Assembly (NCBI RefSeq): GCF_030813515.1
Contig: NZ_JAUSUK010000002.1
Span: forward strand, 806,001 to 870,000
Direction of reading: 5' to 3'
Source of the DNA: Rhodopseudomonas julia
GTDB lineage: Bacteria > Pseudomonadota > Alphaproteobacteria > Rhizobiales > Afifellaceae
DNA: 64,000 bases
Shown here: one piece after another, positions 62,767-64,000 of the stretch
How positions within the stretch are numbered: the stretch's first letter is position 1
How the letters are laid out: every line of letters starts with the position of its first letter
Notes under the pieces: generated by a model
What the model was told of the DNA's origin: nothing
What the model saw: the letters and a program-made list of their open reading frames with translations, nothing else
Database searches by the model: none
Translations under genes and position numbers: made by a program

Positions 62767-63816
62767 TCATTCGTTAACCCTACGAGCATTTCGTGGGGAT
62801 GTTGCGACGACCTCCTGGCGGGAGGCGGAAAACGAAATCAGGTCGCCCGCCAGATCCTTGAGGCGCGGCCTAGGCTGCGCCACGAACGGCACCGGCCGGC
62901 AAACGTCGAGCGCCGACAAGCCGATGCGGGCCGTCATCAGCCCATTGACGACGCCTTCCCCGAGGCGGGCCGAGAGGCGGGCTGCGAGACCCTGACCCAC
63001 CACCTGCTGGAGGAGCGTGTCACCGATGGCGATCGTTCCCGTCACCGCGAGATGGCTGACGACGGCACCCGTCAGGCGCATGAGACCGATCAGGCCGGGT
63101 CTGCCGCCGTAAATGCCGGCGACGCGGCGAATGAGACCGAGACAGGCGATCAACACATAGGCGACATCGATGAGGGCGCGGGGGCTGACGGCCGTGACCA
63201 CCGAGACGCGCTGCGCCGCCGTCGAGATCGCTTGTTTGGCGCGCTGGTCGAGCGTTGCGACGAGGTCGCGCTCGGCAAGGCGGATGAGATCGGAACCATC
63301 CATGACAGCGCCGAGATGCTCATTGAGCTGCCGGCGACCCTGGGCCGTATCTGCCCGGTCGGCATATTGGTGGATCAGCTCCTTGACCACTTTGCGCGCC
63401 TTGTCGGGATCGTTTTCCTGGTAGGCGGCGTCGGCTGTCAGGCGCAGGCGAGCAATCGCCTTGAGCCGGGCGAGCCCGATGATCTCGCGGCCGACGACGG
63501 CGCCGAGCGCGAGCAGAAAAAGACCAAGACAGGTCAGGCCGACCCAGCCGAGCCAGTCGGCGCGCGCGAAGAGATTGCGTATGAGATCGTCGATGGCGAT
63601 GCCGATGGCGAGAGACATAAGCGCTCCGGCCGATGCGACCGCGAGCCGGCCCCAGCGAATGCCGTTCTTCTTCGGCTCGATGATGGTCGAGACGGCCCGA
63701 TCGGCGTCCGTTTCCTCGGGGTCGAGCTCCTCCCAGACCTCCTCTTCGATCTCGACTTCGCCGGGCTCGTCGAGGCGGAAGGCTTCCGGGGCGCGGCGGG
63801 TCTCCGAGGCGGTCAT
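62767..63816 (-). CDS. YcjF/TIGR01620 family membrane protein
   Basis: 349-residue protein. Acidic N-terminus, two hydrophobic segments near residues 55-105 (GRLAVASAGALMSLAIGIAI and WVGLTCLGLFLLALGAVVG), then DUF697-type helices including LAVTGTIAIGDTLLQQVVGQ. It is the usual partner of YcjX, the ATPase-like protein whose gene overlaps it by 4 bases (ATGA). The pair is linked to envelope stress in other bacteria, but the role is unknown. Confidence 0.88.
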   Translation of the reverse strand: MTASETRRAPEAFRLDEPGEVEIEEEVWEELDPEETDADRAVSTIIEPKKNGIRWGRLAVASAGALMSLAIGIAIDDLIRNLFARADWLGWVGLTCLGLFLLALGAVVGREIIGLARLKAIARLRLTADAAYQENDPDKARKVVKELIHQYADRADTAQGRRQLNEHLGAVMDGSDLIRLAERDLVATLDQRAKQAISTAAQRVSVVTAVSPRALIDVAYVLIACLGLIRRVAGIYGGRPGLIGLMRLTGAVVSHLAVTGTIAIGDTLLQQVVGQGLAARLSARLGEGVVNGLMTARIGLSALDVCRPVPFVAQPRPRLKDLAGDLISFSASRQEVVATSPRNARRVNE

Positions 63817-64000
63817 TGCAGCCGGTCTCCGACAAGAAATTGCAGGGCCTGATCGAGGCGTATGTGCGGCAGGGAGAGCTTCAGCCCGGATTCGCTCCGC
63901 TCCACCCGCGGGGGGCGGAAGCGCAGATATCGCAGCGCCAGGGTGTCGTCGTGGGCTTCCTCTGCGAGATCCCTCGACCTGGACTGGAACTGCCGGGCAG
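63813..64000 (-). CDS. YcjX-like protein, C-terminal part (5' end outside window)
   Basis: About 62 C-terminal residues of a YcjX/DUF463-type P-loop protein. The end reads RSESGLKLSLPHIRLDQALQ then FLVGDRLQ, which fits the YcjX tail, and the stop codon overlaps the ycjF start in the standard ycjX-ycjF arrangement. The rest of the gene lies beyond base 64000. Confidence 0.85.
   Translation of the reverse strand, partial: ARQFQSRSRDLAEEAHDDTLALRYLRFRPPRVERSESGLKLSLPHIRLDQALQFLVGDRLQ

Overview
The window is GC-rich chromosomal DNA from a diazotrophic alphaproteobacterium, most likely of the order Hyphomicrobiales. Three things point there: a NifA/sigma54-controlled nif-fix cluster, a NepR-EcfG general stress response locus with GGAAC-N17-CGTT promoters, and a ~2,090-residue coiled-coil protein with the layout of the growth pole ring protein (GPR/RgsE) of polar-growing rhizobia. 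The genus cannot be fixed from the sequence. No tRNA, rRNA, CRISPR array, insertion sequence or phage gene was seen.

Layout. (1) 1-12511 is the right part of a nitrogen fixation cluster, all on the + strand: nifK (3' end), nifE, nifN, nifX, a NifX-associated gene, fdxB and nifQ; then a sigma54 promoter with a NifA site and iscA-nifU-nifS-nifV-nifW; then a second NifA/IHF/sigma54 control region and fixABCX. Together they build and insert FeMo-cofactor, supply Fe-S clusters and homocitrate, and deliver low-potential electrons to nitrogenase. (2) 12668-18678 holds a Ser/Thr-type phosphatase, a MenA-like prenyltransferase, cysD-cysNC (sulfate activation) and UDP-glucose dehydrogenase. (3) 18745-26462 is a general stress island: CsbD, a formate/nitrite-type channel, several small stress proteins, a lipid kinase, a baeRF-like protein, nepR-ecfG, a pyridoxamine-oxidase-like protein and topoisomerase IB. 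Three perfect and three near-perfect EcfG promoters lie in it; phyR is absent. (4) 26539-31171 holds two EamA transporters around an orphan molybdenum hydroxylase large subunit, and a stand-alone Lrp ligand-binding domain. (5) 31276-34793 is a TPP-riboswitch operon, thiM-thiE-thiD, translationally coupled to a Tat-exported TRAP binding protein. (6) 34795-37196 (minus) is a sulfur operon: exported rhodanese, YeeE/YedE transporter and a previously uncalled 49-residue cysteine-containing membrane peptide.

(7) 37694-46596 is mixed: FadL porin, an SDR lacking the YxxxK pair, an LpxH-like phosphoesterase with a GT4 glycosyltransferase, a threonine dehydratase, an MFS transporter and the dgcN-dgcA D-glutamate pair. 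(8) 46721-52069 is an Mla-type lipid transport operon (STAS-MlaE, MlaF, a long MlaD, a lipoprotein) followed by a methionine aminopeptidase. (9) 52262-58528 (minus) is the GPR-like giant, with three families of tandem repeats (11, 40 and 33 residues). (10) The right end holds an Hpt protein, a 2Fe-2S ferredoxin with its NADPH reductase, a GNAT/CelD-type protein, an exported hypothetical and ycjX-ycjF (ycjX cut by the window edge).

The most rewarding targets are the EcfG island and its variant promoters, the 49-residue sulfur-operon peptide, the TRAP protein in the thiamine operon, and the repeat structure of the GPR-like and MlaD proteins.
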